Of a stretch of DNA of 64,000 bases, positions 49,887-57,862 are shown piece after piece (within the stretch, counting starts at the first letter, position 1; the number at the start of each line of letters is the position of its first letter). Where the stretch lies: positions 1 to 64,000 of the forward strand of contig NZ_QOWC01000018.1 in the NCBI RefSeq assembly GCF_003574465.1, given 5' to 3'. The notes beneath the pieces are model-generated. The model saw only the letters and a program-made list of their open reading frames with translations. It had not been told where the DNA came from and ran no database searches. This DNA comes from Methylobacterium crusticola (GTDB lineage: Bacteria; Pseudomonadota; Alphaproteobacteria; Rhizobiales; Beijerinckiaceae). The translations under genes were made by a program, and so were the position numbers.

Positions 49887-50477
49887 ATGGACGGACGCGA
49901 ACAACTGATCGAGCGCAGCATCCCCTTCCTCGACGAGGTCAAGAACATGACCGCGGGGCCGGAGGTCGAGCGCTGGTTGAACGAGACCTACGGACCGGGC
50001 AGCGCCCTGTATGAGGACCTGTCGCGGCTCATCAGGCAGGGGGTCGAGGAGGGCTGGGCGGCCAACATCGAGGTGGGCGGCCGGCGATACCGGCGCAGCC
50101 GGCTGTGCGAGCCGACGGCGCGGACGCTGAACTTCAGCATCACCGCCGTCTACATGGACAGCCAGGGCGGCCGGATGGTCATCGACGATCACGATCACGA
50201 TGACGAGCCGGGCGGCACGGAGGCGAGCTTCCGCGGCGACTACCACGGCCATCCCTACGGCGAGCTGAACATGGTCGTGCCGCTCGACGAGAAGGCCGTA
50301 CTCGCCGGGCCGAGCGGATGGTGCCACGCGGGCTGGACGGCGCCGGGGCCCGGCAGCCATCACTACCCGGAGGTCAAGGGCGGCGCGCTCATCGCACTGT
50401 TCTTCCTCCCGGCGGGACGCATCTCCTACGACGTGAAGCCGCCGGTCGAAGAGCCGCTCCGGTCAGCCCAGCCGTGA
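49887..50477 (+). CDS. pnbB: 4-Hydroxylaminobenzoate lyase (PnbB, DUF4863 family)
   Basis: 196 residues. The cupin-like core carries DDHDHDDEPGG, a His/Asp cluster that may bind metal, then GHPYGELNMVVPLD, GWCHAGWTAPGPGSHHYPEV and GGALIALFFLPAGRISYDVKPP, which I recognise as the PnbB family pattern. The reaction is conversion of 4-hydroxylaminobenzoate to protocatechuate and ammonium. AAGGAG lies six bases before the ATG at 49887; a GTG at 49869 would overlap the nitroreductase stop. Protocatechuate ring-cleavage genes are not in the window. Confidence 0.75.
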   Translation: MDGREQLIERSIPFLDEVKNMTAGPEVERWLNETYGPGSALYEDLSRLIRQGVEEGWAANIEVGGRRYRRSRLCEPTARTLNFSITAVYMDSQGGRMVIDDHDHDDEPGGTEASFRGDYHGHPYGELNMVVPLDEKAVLAGPSGWCHAGWTAPGPGSHHYPEVKGGALIALFFLPAGRISYDVKPPVEEPLRSAQP

Positions 50478-50963
50478 CGGGCTACAAGACTTGAGCGCCG
50501 ACGCGAGGGGCAAGCCGGCGTCCGTGTCAGACGCCGGCCCGGCTACCCGGCTCTGGAACCGGGTCGGTGAGCCCGCAGCCGGACCACGTCGCGCTATGCG
50601 CCGCAGATCCTGTCGGGGTTCGAGGGCATTGCTCGCGAGCGAGAGCCACCGCCCCGCGTCAGCGTTCCCCATGATCGTCATGCGCGGGGAACCCGGTTCG
50701 TAGACCAGCACATCAGTCAACGGCCGAAATCGAGCGGCTTCGATTTCACAAAAAGACCTCGGGGGCCCGCTCGGACCTTTCGACCACCTCGTCCGCAACG
50801 GCACGGATGGCCGGATCTCTCCCGTCGCGCCTGCCGGTCAGTCGACATACGTCTCTGCTCGGCAGAGCTGATCCGGGACCGCAGGTCCTCAACAGTGACG
50901 GAAGAGCCGCACGGGCTGTCGAGAGGACGACGCCGTTGCCACGGCCAAGAAGGAGATCCAGCA
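50478..50963. other. Gene-free interval between the nitrobenzoate operon and an SDR gene
   Basis: Short open frames here lack protein character. The interval carries the dyad at 50726-50747 and an A-rich run after it. The proximal 50 bases before the SDR gene contain its AAGGAG ribosome site. Confidence 0.5.
50726..50747. promoter_or_regulatory. Inverted repeat GAAATCGA-N6-TCGATTTC
   Basis: Perfect 8-bp arms around GCGGCT, in an A/T-rich patch 216 bases before the SDR start. An A-run follows on the + strand, so it does not look like a terminator for the upstream operon. More likely a regulator site. Confidence 0.45.
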
Positions 50964-51674
50964 ATGTCGGACATCAAGAAGGCCGCAATCGTCACCGGCG
51001 CGTCCCAGGGGCTCGGCGAGGGCATCGTGCGGGCGTTCCGCGCCCGCGGCTACGGCGTCGTCGCCACTTCGCGCGCGATCCAGCCCTCGACCGATCCGGA
51101 TCTGGTGACGGTCGCCGGCGACATCGGTGATCCCGATACGGGCAAGCGCGTGGTCGCGGCCGCTCTCGAGAGGTTCGGCCGCGTTGACACGCTGGTGAAC
51201 AATGCCGGCATCTACCTCGGCGGCCCCTTCACGGACTATACAGAGGAGCAGTATCGACTGAAGCTGAAGACCAATCTCGATGGCTTCTTCTTCACGACCC
51301 GGGAGGTCATTCCCGTGATGCTGAAGCAGGGCAGCGGTCATGTTGTCCAGATCACGGCGACGATCGCCGATTACGCCAACTCGAAGTCTCCGTCGGTCCT
51401 GGCGTCGCTGACGAAGGGCGGCCTCAACGCGGCCACCCGCAGCCTCGCCATCGAGTATGCCACACGCGGCATCCGCGCGAACGCCGTCGCCCCCGGTATC
51501 ATCAAGACGCCGATGCACTCCCCCGGCATGTACGAGGTTCTGGCGAGCGTCCACCCGATGAAGCGCATGGGTGAGATCGGTGACATCGCCCAGGCCGTGC
51601 TTTACCTCGAGGATGCCGCCTTCGTGACCGGCGAAATCCTCCACGTCGACGGCGGCCTGATCGCCGGCCGCTGA
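50964..51674 (+). CDS. SDR-fold protein with the catalytic Tyr replaced
   Basis: 236 residues. TGASQGLG at 11-18 and NNAG at 79-82 show intact cofactor binding, and K151 is present (SLTKGG). The residue four before it, normally the catalytic Tyr, is Ala147, and the usual catalytic Ser region reads QITATIA. HVDGGLIAG ends the fold. AAGGAG lies nine bases before the ATG. It may be a non-classical SDR subfamily using other residues, or a binding/regulatory protein. Confidence 0.82.
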   Translation: MSDIKKAAIVTGASQGLGEGIVRAFRARGYGVVATSRAIQPSTDPDLVTVAGDIGDPDTGKRVVAAALERFGRVDTLVNNAGIYLGGPFTDYTEEQYRLKLKTNLDGFFFTTREVIPVMLKQGSGHVVQITATIADYANSKSPSVLASLTKGGLNAATRSLAIEYATRGIRANAVAPGIIKTPMHSPGMYEVLASVHPMKRMGEIGDIAQAVLYLEDAAFVTGEILHVDGGLIAGR

Positions 51675-51703
51675 CGTCGCGCGGAAAGGTCCGGGGGGTT
51701 GTC

Positions 51704-51923
51704 GTGAGCTCGACGCCTCGCCCTCGTCATCGGCTCGACGCGCCCCGCCCGCCTCGCCGACAAGCCGGCCCGGTGGAGCTTGGAGCAGGCCCGCCGCGAC
51801 ATCGCTGTGGAACCGGTGGACCTGCGCGACCACCCGCCGCCCTTCTTCGACGAGGCGGTGTCCAACGGGCAGGTGCCGCCCTGCCCGGCAGCGCTGGCGT
51901 TCCGGCGTGAGGCGGCGGGAGGG
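51704..51923 (+). pseudogene. Frameshifted fragment of an NAD(P)H-dependent FMN reductase
   Basis: A GTG-initiated start (SSTP) shifts frame near 51716 into LALVIGSTRPARLADKPARW, then VEPVDLRDHPPPFFDEA. This is the N-terminal third of the NADPH-dependent FMN reductase (flavodoxin-like) family, with the phosphate loop GSTRPAR. The sequence decays after about 70 codons and the rest is missing. A decayed gene downstream of the odd SDR; the pair is often found together. Confidence 0.62.
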
Positions 51924-52225
51924 GCATCCCACTTAGCGGGCAGGGGCGCACCCGCGGCCCTTCGCCGGCCTGCCGAGCCTTCGGGGCTTCGGACAGGGTC
52001 TGAAACCGCTCGTCCTCCTCGACAATGACGGTCCGGCATCCATCGGCCCGCGACATCCCCATTCCGGGATCGCCGCCGCTGCGACCGATCGGAACTGTGA
52101 GACGGCGGCCTTTGCTGGTTCCATACGCCGAGCTTGTGCGAAAAACCGGGCAGCCCGCGCAGATATGGAAGCCCGCTGTCTTGCGAGATCCGGATGATCT
52201 GTTGCGGCGTCAGGATCAATTGCAC
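51924..52225. other. Decayed or non-coding interval after the flavin-reductase fragment
   Basis: Open frames exist on both strands, but none resembles a known protein and codon use is not gene-like. It is probably residue of the deletion that removed the reductase 3' end. Confidence 0.4.
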
Positions 52226-53152
52226 TCAGTCGCAGCTTGAGCGTGAGATCGGGAACACAGTGTCGACATAGCTCGCCAACATCTCGCAAAAAGCCGTGGC
52301 ATAGAGCGGCAATGAACGACGTCTGCTCCAGAACAGGGCGAGGGGCTCGCGAAGAGGGCTGCTCCGGTAGGTCAGACCGGTGAGCCGCAGATCATACCCG
52401 CGGGTGCGCAGTGCCGACGGGATGACCGCCACACCAAGCCCATGTTCCGCCATGGCCAGCAACGTGTGCGGCGTTCGGCTCTCGAACGTGGCGTGCGGCT
52501 CGAATCCCGCCAGGCGGCAGCAGGCGTCGAAGGTGCGCCGGACTATGAAGCCGCCGTCCAGGAGGAGCAGGCGGTGCGAGGCGAGCTGCGCGATCTCGAC
52601 GGTTCCGTCCCGGCCGAGCCCCAGCTGTGCGTGGCAGGCGGCGAGCAGATCGATCGGCGCCAGAGGATAGTGGGCGAACCGGCCGTCACCGGGCTCTACG
52701 GCGCGCAGCAGGTTCTGCCCGAGATGGACCTCGCCGCGCTCCAGCAGACCCATGATCTCGGGCCAGCCGATTGCCTCGGTCAGGAGGATCTCTACCGCCG
52801 GGTAGCGCTCCGCGTAGATGTGGAGGAACGGCGCGACCACACTCTCGATCAGCTGGGGAGAGGCTGCCACCTTGAGCACGCCGGCATCACCGCGCCGCAG
52901 CGCTCGCGCGCGGTCCAGGACCGCACCGGCATGATCCAGGAGTGCGCGGCAATCGCCCAGGAGTTGGGCGCCCTCGCCGGTCAGGACGAGGCGTCGCCCC
53001 AACCGGTCGAACAGCTTGAGACCGAGTTCCTGCTCGAGATCGTTGATCTGCCTCGACAAGGCTGGTTGGGCGATCCGCAGCCGCAGCGCCGCCTTGGACA
53101 CGGTGCCGAGCTCGGCCACGGTGACGAACGTTTTCGCACGCCTGAGGTCCAT
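52226..53152 (-). CDS. LysR-family transcriptional regulator
   Basis: 308 residues. MDLRRAKTFVTVAELGTVSKAALRLRIAQPALSRQINDLEQELGLKLFDRLGRRLVLTGEG is a standard DNA-binding domain; the effector domain begins near residue 92. ATG at 53152; codons upstream (MGAG) are possible. Divergent from a Bug-type receptor gene across 136 bases with a T-N11-A dyad close to its start. Typical genes controlled this way take up carboxylic acids. Confidence 0.9.
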   Translation of the reverse strand: MDLRRAKTFVTVAELGTVSKAALRLRIAQPALSRQINDLEQELGLKLFDRLGRRLVLTGEGAQLLGDCRALLDHAGAVLDRARALRRGDAGVLKVAASPQLIESVVAPFLHIYAERYPAVEILLTEAIGWPEIMGLLERGEVHLGQNLLRAVEPGDGRFAHYPLAPIDLLAACHAQLGLGRDGTVEIAQLASHRLLLLDGGFIVRRTFDACCRLAGFEPHATFESRTPHTLLAMAEHGLGVAVIPSALRTRGYDLRLTGLTYRSSPLREPLALFWSRRRSLPLYATAFCEMLASYVDTVFPISRSSCD

Positions 53153-53162
53153 GCCCGCTCCC

Positions 53163-53177
53163 ATGCCGAGCCGGCAT
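53163..53177. promoter_or_regulatory. LysR-type box ATGCCG-AGC-CGGCAT
   Basis: Perfect 6-bp arms with T-N11-A spacing (T at 53164, A at 53176), 11 bases upstream of the LysR start and 112 before the receptor gene. Likely binding site for the LysR protein. Confidence 0.55.
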
Positions 53178-53288
53178 AAAGAATTAGCGTACATGGCGAT
53201 TGGACGCACGACCGTGATCGGGTCGACAACACCAACATCGGCAGGACGAGCACCCCCGCCCCTGTTCCACTGCAACGAGGAGGCCGTC

Positions 53289-54257
53289 ATGAAACCGCTC
53301 TGCTTGCAGGGGTTCACTTGGCTCGCTCTCGCCGTCGCGGCTGTCCCGGTTGAGGCTCAAACCTGGCCGACCAGGCCCATCAGGGCGATCGTGCCGATCG
53401 CGGCAGGCAGCCTCACGGACATCGTTCCCCGGCTGGTGCTCGAGCAGCTCTCGACCCAGCTCGGCCAGAGGATCGTCGTCGAGAACCGCCCCGGCGCTGG
53501 ATCCACGCTCGGGACCGCCGCCGCGGCCAAGGCCGCCCCGGATGGCTACACGGTCCTGGTCAACTCGTCCGCTCACACGGTCGCACCGTCGCTCTACGCG
53601 AACCTGGACTACGATCCGGCGAGGGACTTCGTGGCCGTCGCACCCCTGGGTGTGTCTCCGTTCGTCCTGGTGGCTCCGCCGGCGCGGGGCTTCAGGACGG
53701 CCGGGGAACTCGTGGCCGCCGCCAAGGCCAAGCCCGGCACGTTCAACTTCTCGTCGCCTGGCATCGGAACGGCGTCGCATCTAAGTGCAGAGCGCTTCCG
53801 GCTCAGCGCGGGGGTGCAGGCGAGCCACGTTCCGTTCAAGGGTGGCTCCGAAGCGCTGACCGAGGTGATGACGGGACGGGTCGATTTCTTCTTCGTGGCG
53901 CTCGGGGCCGCGCTGCCTCTGATCCAGGAAGGAGCCGTGACGGCACTGGCGGTCAACGACGTCAAGCGCTCCGCCGCTCTGCCGGATGTGCCGACCACGG
54001 CCGAGGCGGGATTTGCCAACGCGGAATACCCGACATGGTTCGGGCTGTTCGTTCCGGCTCGAACGCCTCGCGAGATTATCGACAGGCTTCAGCGCGAGAC
54101 GGTCATGGCTCTGCAAGCGCCTAACGTGCAGGAGAAGTTGCGCACCATAGGCGTCGATCCTGCGCCGATGGTGCCTGGGGCTTTCGGAGCGTACGTCGAG
54201 AAGCAGATTGCAGCAGATGCAGCCCTGGTCGCCCTGACGAAAATAAAGGCAGAATGA
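53289..54257 (+). CDS. Bug/TctC-family tripartite tricarboxylate-type solute receptor
   Basis: Periplasmic receptor, 322 residues. Sec signal to about residue 23 (MKPLCLQGFTWLALAVAAVPVEA). WPTRPIRAIVPIAAGSLTDIVPRLVLEQLS, ENRPGAGSTLGTAAAAKAAPDGYTVLVNSSAHTV and FNFSSPGIGTASHLSAERF are Bug landmarks. GAGGAGG precedes the ATG. No TctA/TctB membrane genes are adjacent, as is common for Bug proteins. Ligand probably a carboxylate. Confidence 0.92.
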   Translation: MKPLCLQGFTWLALAVAAVPVEAQTWPTRPIRAIVPIAAGSLTDIVPRLVLEQLSTQLGQRIVVENRPGAGSTLGTAAAAKAAPDGYTVLVNSSAHTVAPSLYANLDYDPARDFVAVAPLGVSPFVLVAPPARGFRTAGELVAAAKAKPGTFNFSSPGIGTASHLSAERFRLSAGVQASHVPFKGGSEALTEVMTGRVDFFFVALGAALPLIQEGAVTALAVNDVKRSAALPDVPTTAEAGFANAEYPTWFGLFVPARTPREIIDRLQRETVMALQAPNVQEKLRTIGVDPAPMVPGAFGAYVEKQIAADAALVALTKIKAE

Positions 54258-54433
54258 CCGAAATCTCGTTCAGATCAGCGCACAGCCTGATCGAACGGAT
54301 TTATTCAAACAAGATCGATAAGTTATTTTCACGTTCCACACGAGACGAGCCCCGCGCGCGGCATCCCACCGAGACGACGTGCGGCCGGGCATCATCGTGC
54401 GGCGATTGCCCTCAAGCGTCGCCGTACGAGACT

Positions 54434-56026
54434 TCACGCCGTGACGGGTTCGATGAACGTTGCGAAAACGAAGCCGTCCTTGACGCCGTCGCCTTCGAGG
54501 TCGACCAGCGCCCAGAGGCCGGTCGCGTTCTCGTCGAAATCGAGCACGTTGAGCCGCGTTCCGTCCAGCAGGGACTTGATCACCGGGAACGTCGGACCCG
54601 GGCCGCCGCGAAGCTTGAGGTCGGTGCGCACCTGCACGACGTACGGTCCGAGCAGCAGGTCGGGCGCCGCGCTGCCGGCTTCGAGCAGGTTCTCGACCAC
54701 GCAGATCAGCTTCGGCCCGATCGCGGCCTGATTGAGAAAGCCGTTCGTATCCAGCGGGAACGCCTTCGTGCCGACCGTCCCGGTCCCGCCCGCCAGGAAC
54801 TCGTTGCCGCCGATGGTGACGGCGTGGCGCACTCCGTTCCGCATCTCGAAACCGACGACGATGCAGCTGTGCGACGGGTAGCCGGTGTGGTCGCGCGCGA
54901 AGTCGAAGCTCAGCGTGCCGCCGCTGCGGTTATGATGAATCAGGTCGCCGAGGGCGGGTGCGTGGTCGCCGACCCGGTGGCCGCGGAACACGCCGACATT
55001 CGCCTCGCCGTTGGCGATGGCCGCGCGCACGAACACGCTGTGGCTCAGGTTGAACTTGAACTGGCGCGCGGTCGCGCCGGCTTGCTTGACGCAGAACGAG
55101 ACGAACGCCGCAGACCAGGCGTTCTCGTTCAGCGTGGGGTCGAGATCACGGCTGCCGCCGCCCGCCTCGTAGTAGTCCGCGATGCGGCTTCGGAGAGGCT
55201 CGTCGCCCTCGTCGATGTCGGCGAAGCGGTCGAACTCGGCCTTGGCAGCGGCGACGACCGAGCGGGCCGTGTGCGTCATCGGCATCGCGGCGACGCGGGC
55301 AGGCGCCGCCGGAGCGGCGGCATGTGGCGGTGCGGCACCGGGCGCCGGCGTCGGGATGGTGTGAGCGATCTTGATGAACCTGTCGATGTTCTCGCCGTAG
55401 AAATGCGCTCCGTCGAAATGGCCCTGCGCGAGCTCTCGGCTTTCCTTGAAGTTGCGGAAACCGGCATTGTAGACGATGCCGACGAACGCCGATTCGCGGT
55501 CGGTCAGCTCGTCCCGGTCGGTGAATCCGAGTTGATCGACCGCGTTGGTCAGCTCCCTCATCAGTTTCTCGATCGCGACGTCGATGTCCTTCCAACGCTG
55601 CTCGAGGAAGAAATCCGGTTCGCGACGGAAAAATTGCAGATCGTACTGGAAGATGCCGTAGCCGTGCACGAACTTGTCCGGCCGGCTCGCCAGGCTCTGA
55701 TAGATCTCGATGCCGGTCGCGTCCGCCATCTCGCCCAGCAGCCGGTGGGCGAGCGCGAACATCTCGTCGCCCCTGGGAGCGCCGAGCAGCGCCGCCTTGT
55801 TCTTCGGGAAGGCGCTGCGGTTCGGCTCGTCGAGAGTGTCACCGACCGACAGGCGAAGCACGTCCGCCAGCGGGAGTGTCTGCCGCATCTGGCTCCACAA
55901 TTCGCCCGATTCCTGGAACGCGATGGCACAGACGAGGTCGAGGGAGATCGGCGTGCCGGCCAGTGCCGGCGTCACATCGGCCGCGAAGGTCTCCTTGAAC
56001 CACTTGATCTCGTTCTTGATGGCCAT
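54434..56026 (-). CDS. Three-module peptidoglycan hydrolase-like protein: lysozyme-like, DUF2272, SH3
   Basis: 530 residues. Residues about 20-220 carry lytic-transglycosylase-type landmarks in order: FQESG (E39), YGIFQYD (123-129) and VYNAG (185-189). An Ala/Pro linker (225-250) leads to a DUF2272 domain, about 255-445, with AWSAAFVSFCVKQAG and SHSVFVRAAI. A bacterial SH3-type domain (about 462-527, VRTDLKLRGGPGPTFPVIKSL) ends it. No signal peptide. GAGGG precedes the ATG at 56026. It could be a cytoplasmic-stored toxin/effector, a phage-derived lysin or an envelope enzyme exported otherwise. Confidence 0.75.
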   Translation of the reverse strand: MAIKNEIKWFKETFAADVTPALAGTPISLDLVCAIAFQESGELWSQMRQTLPLADVLRLSVGDTLDEPNRSAFPKNKAALLGAPRGDEMFALAHRLLGEMADATGIEIYQSLASRPDKFVHGYGIFQYDLQFFRREPDFFLEQRWKDIDVAIEKLMRELTNAVDQLGFTDRDELTDRESAFVGIVYNAGFRNFKESRELAQGHFDGAHFYGENIDRFIKIAHTIPTPAPGAAPPHAAAPAAPARVAAMPMTHTARSVVAAAKAEFDRFADIDEGDEPLRSRIADYYEAGGGSRDLDPTLNENAWSAAFVSFCVKQAGATARQFKFNLSHSVFVRAAIANGEANVGVFRGHRVGDHAPALGDLIHHNRSGGTLSFDFARDHTGYPSHSCIVVGFEMRNGVRHAVTIGGNEFLAGGTGTVGTKAFPLDTNGFLNQAAIGPKLICVVENLLEAGSAAPDLLLGPYVVQVRTDLKLRGGPGPTFPVIKSLLDGTRLNVLDFDENATGLWALVDLEGDGVKDGFVFATFIEPVTA

Positions 56027-56142
56027 GGCACCCTCTTGGCTGAGGAGGGACGTCACCGGCAGGAAGGGCAGCGACGACGACGAGACGACCTCAGGTCGAA
56101 CGGTTCGGAAGGACCAATCCCGGTCGCCGCGAGTCTCCGCGA

Positions 56143-57171
56143 TCAGGGGCGCTCGAGGGTTATCTCGGTCGGCGAGCCCTCCTCGCCGCCGTCGAACAGG
56201 ATCAGGGCACGCAACCCGGCGTCGCTCGCGTCGAGCGGCAGGATGGCCTCGGGCTTTCGCTTGCCGATCCCGGGGATGCGGGCGCTCAGGTCGCCGATCG
56301 GCCGCACACCACCGTCTGAGCGCCCGTCCCAGACGAACACCGCGTAGGCGCCGCCCTCATCGGCCGTCGGCCCGGTCAGGACGAGGATCCGACCCTCATA
56401 CGCGGCGAGATCGCGAACACCGCGCCCGGCGCCGAGCGGCAAGGTGAAGAGCCTGGCGTCGGCCGGTTCGTCGCCGAACAGGCCGTTCAGCGCGACCGAG
56501 AGCACCGCGGCACGTCCGCCCGCGAGAGCCGGCCCGCGGAACCCGACGAACAGGCGGTCGGCGAGGACCGCGATACCCTCGGCCGTCAGACCGTTCTCGT
56601 CGAGGCGCTTGCCGGCGAACGGCTTCAGCTCGGCTTGCCCATCGATGATGGCCGTGAGCTTGCGCGACGAGGACACGAGTTCGACCCGCTCGCCCGCCAC
56701 CTTCAGCATGACGATCTGACCCGCGGCCGCAATGCGGGCGGCGATCTTGTCCCGGTCCTTGACCGGATCGAGCGCCCGGTCGCGGTCGCGCGGATGGCCG
56801 TGGGAACCGAGGACGTAGAACACCCCGCCGGCGTGAGCGACGCCCTCTCCGTCGAGTTCGAGGGCCTTGCCGCCGAACGCATCGGCTGTCACCGGTATGG
56901 GCGCACCGGCCGCGATGCGCCCCTCCGTGAGCGTCAGTTGCTGAACCGATTGCAAGTTGTCGTCGATGACGAGGCAGTTCCGCGGAAATCCGCTCGGCTC
57001 GACGCACGCGAGGCCGCTGACGTCGCGCGACTTCTTCCCGTTCTTGCCAAGCAGGCGTCCATCCACGGGCCAGACGTCGAGGTCCCGCGACCGCACCGTC
57101 GAGCCGAGAGCAAAAGACAGCACCGCTGCCACGATGAGGCAGCATCCGAGAGATGTCGATAGCCGGGCCAT
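56143..57171 (-). CDS. Secreted DUF3616 protein
   Basis: 342 residues with an N-terminal signal segment (MARLSTSLGCCLIVAAVLSFALGS). DVSGLACVEPSGFPRNCLVIDD, NGLTAEGIAVLADRLFVGFRGPAL and RGVRDLAAYEGRILVLTGPTADEGG are typical of the DUF3616/beta-propeller-like lineage. Function unknown; predicted periplasmic. It lies 116 bases upstream of the three-module hydrolase gene on the same strand, possibly in one unit. Confidence 0.82.
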   Translation of the reverse strand: MARLSTSLGCCLIVAAVLSFALGSTVRSRDLDVWPVDGRLLGKNGKKSRDVSGLACVEPSGFPRNCLVIDDNLQSVQQLTLTEGRIAAGAPIPVTADAFGGKALELDGEGVAHAGGVFYVLGSHGHPRDRDRALDPVKDRDKIAARIAAAGQIVMLKVAGERVELVSSSRKLTAIIDGQAELKPFAGKRLDENGLTAEGIAVLADRLFVGFRGPALAGGRAAVLSVALNGLFGDEPADARLFTLPLGAGRGVRDLAAYEGRILVLTGPTADEGGAYAVFVWDGRSDGGVRPIGDLSARIPGIGKRKPEAILPLDASDAGLRALILFDGGEEGSPTEITLERP

Positions 57172-57861
57172 GCCGCACCCTCGCCAGACAGCAACATCAT
57201 CCAGTTCTTCTCCGCCTTGTAAAGAGTGTTCGACACGCTCACGACTCCGATCATCGCGCCGATGCGAAAGAAAGCGGAGCGGCCGCTGCGAGCGCGGCCT
57301 GAGCCAAGTAGCCTCGCGGACGACTCCCGCCTTGGGGACGCGCGGATGCTCGGCGCGCTGTCCTCCGCTTCGTCCATTACATCCGGTATGGCTCTGATCG
57401 CGTCTCTATTCGCAGCGCGGCTCGTCGCCTACCTGCCCAAGCCGAGAGGCCGGTCGGGAATGATCGGATGATGGGTGAGCGTTTCGCCTCCGCAGCCCGG
57501 GCTCGTCACGGTCGTCGGCCACGTCCTGGACCTCGTGATTGCCAACGCCCTTCGCGGCGAGATCGGGTGTCGGGGGTCTTGAGGATTTCGGCGAAGGCGT
57601 CGGCGCCACGTTTTTCCCGGGCCGTCGCTCATGCTGGTCCCCGGGTGCTTCGCGGCCGGTCCGCATCACTGTCCGGGGCCGGCCCTGAGCGACGGGTGAA
57701 CCGGCCGCAGCCCGGGCGCGACGGCCCGGCGGCGGCGGCCTGACGGGACCCCGCCGCGCATCATCCAGGCCGTCCGCGACCGGGCGCGGCGCTCGCGCGC
57801 CGTCGATCGCCATCGAGGGTCCGGCGCGGCCGCGCTCATCGAGGGTCCAGCGCGGTCGCGC
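57172..57861. other. Gene-poor interval between the DUF3616 gene and an old yellow enzyme gene
   Basis: A GTG-started 81-codon frame at 57226-57471 (+) is the most gene-like candidate, but it has no ribosome site or recognisable family. The remainder is GC-rich with no clear gene. A 26-bp tandem repeat occupies the right end. The interval marks the return from mixed to very GC-rich composition. Confidence 0.45.
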
Positions 57862-57862
57862 T
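57811..57862. repeat. 26-bp tandem repeat, two copies, at a gene end
   Basis: CATCGAGGGTCCGGCGCGGC heads units at 57811-57836 and 57837-57862, differing at two positions. The repeat abuts the stop codon of the leftward old yellow enzyme gene, and each unit junction recreates a TCA (TGA on the - strand). Confidence 0.8.

Noticed and set aside
50726-50747. Hairpin considered as terminator of the nitrobenzoate operon
   Set aside because: It lies about 250 bases past the last stop and is followed by an A-run instead of a T-run on the sense strand.
52025-52240. 71-codon plus-strand open frame after the reductase fragment
   Set aside because: No similarity to the missing reductase C-terminus or any known family, and it overlaps the LysR gene end.
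57226-57471. 81-codon GTG-started open frame
   Set aside because: No ribosome site, no recognisable family and a competing frame of equal quality on the other strand; described only within the intergenic entry.
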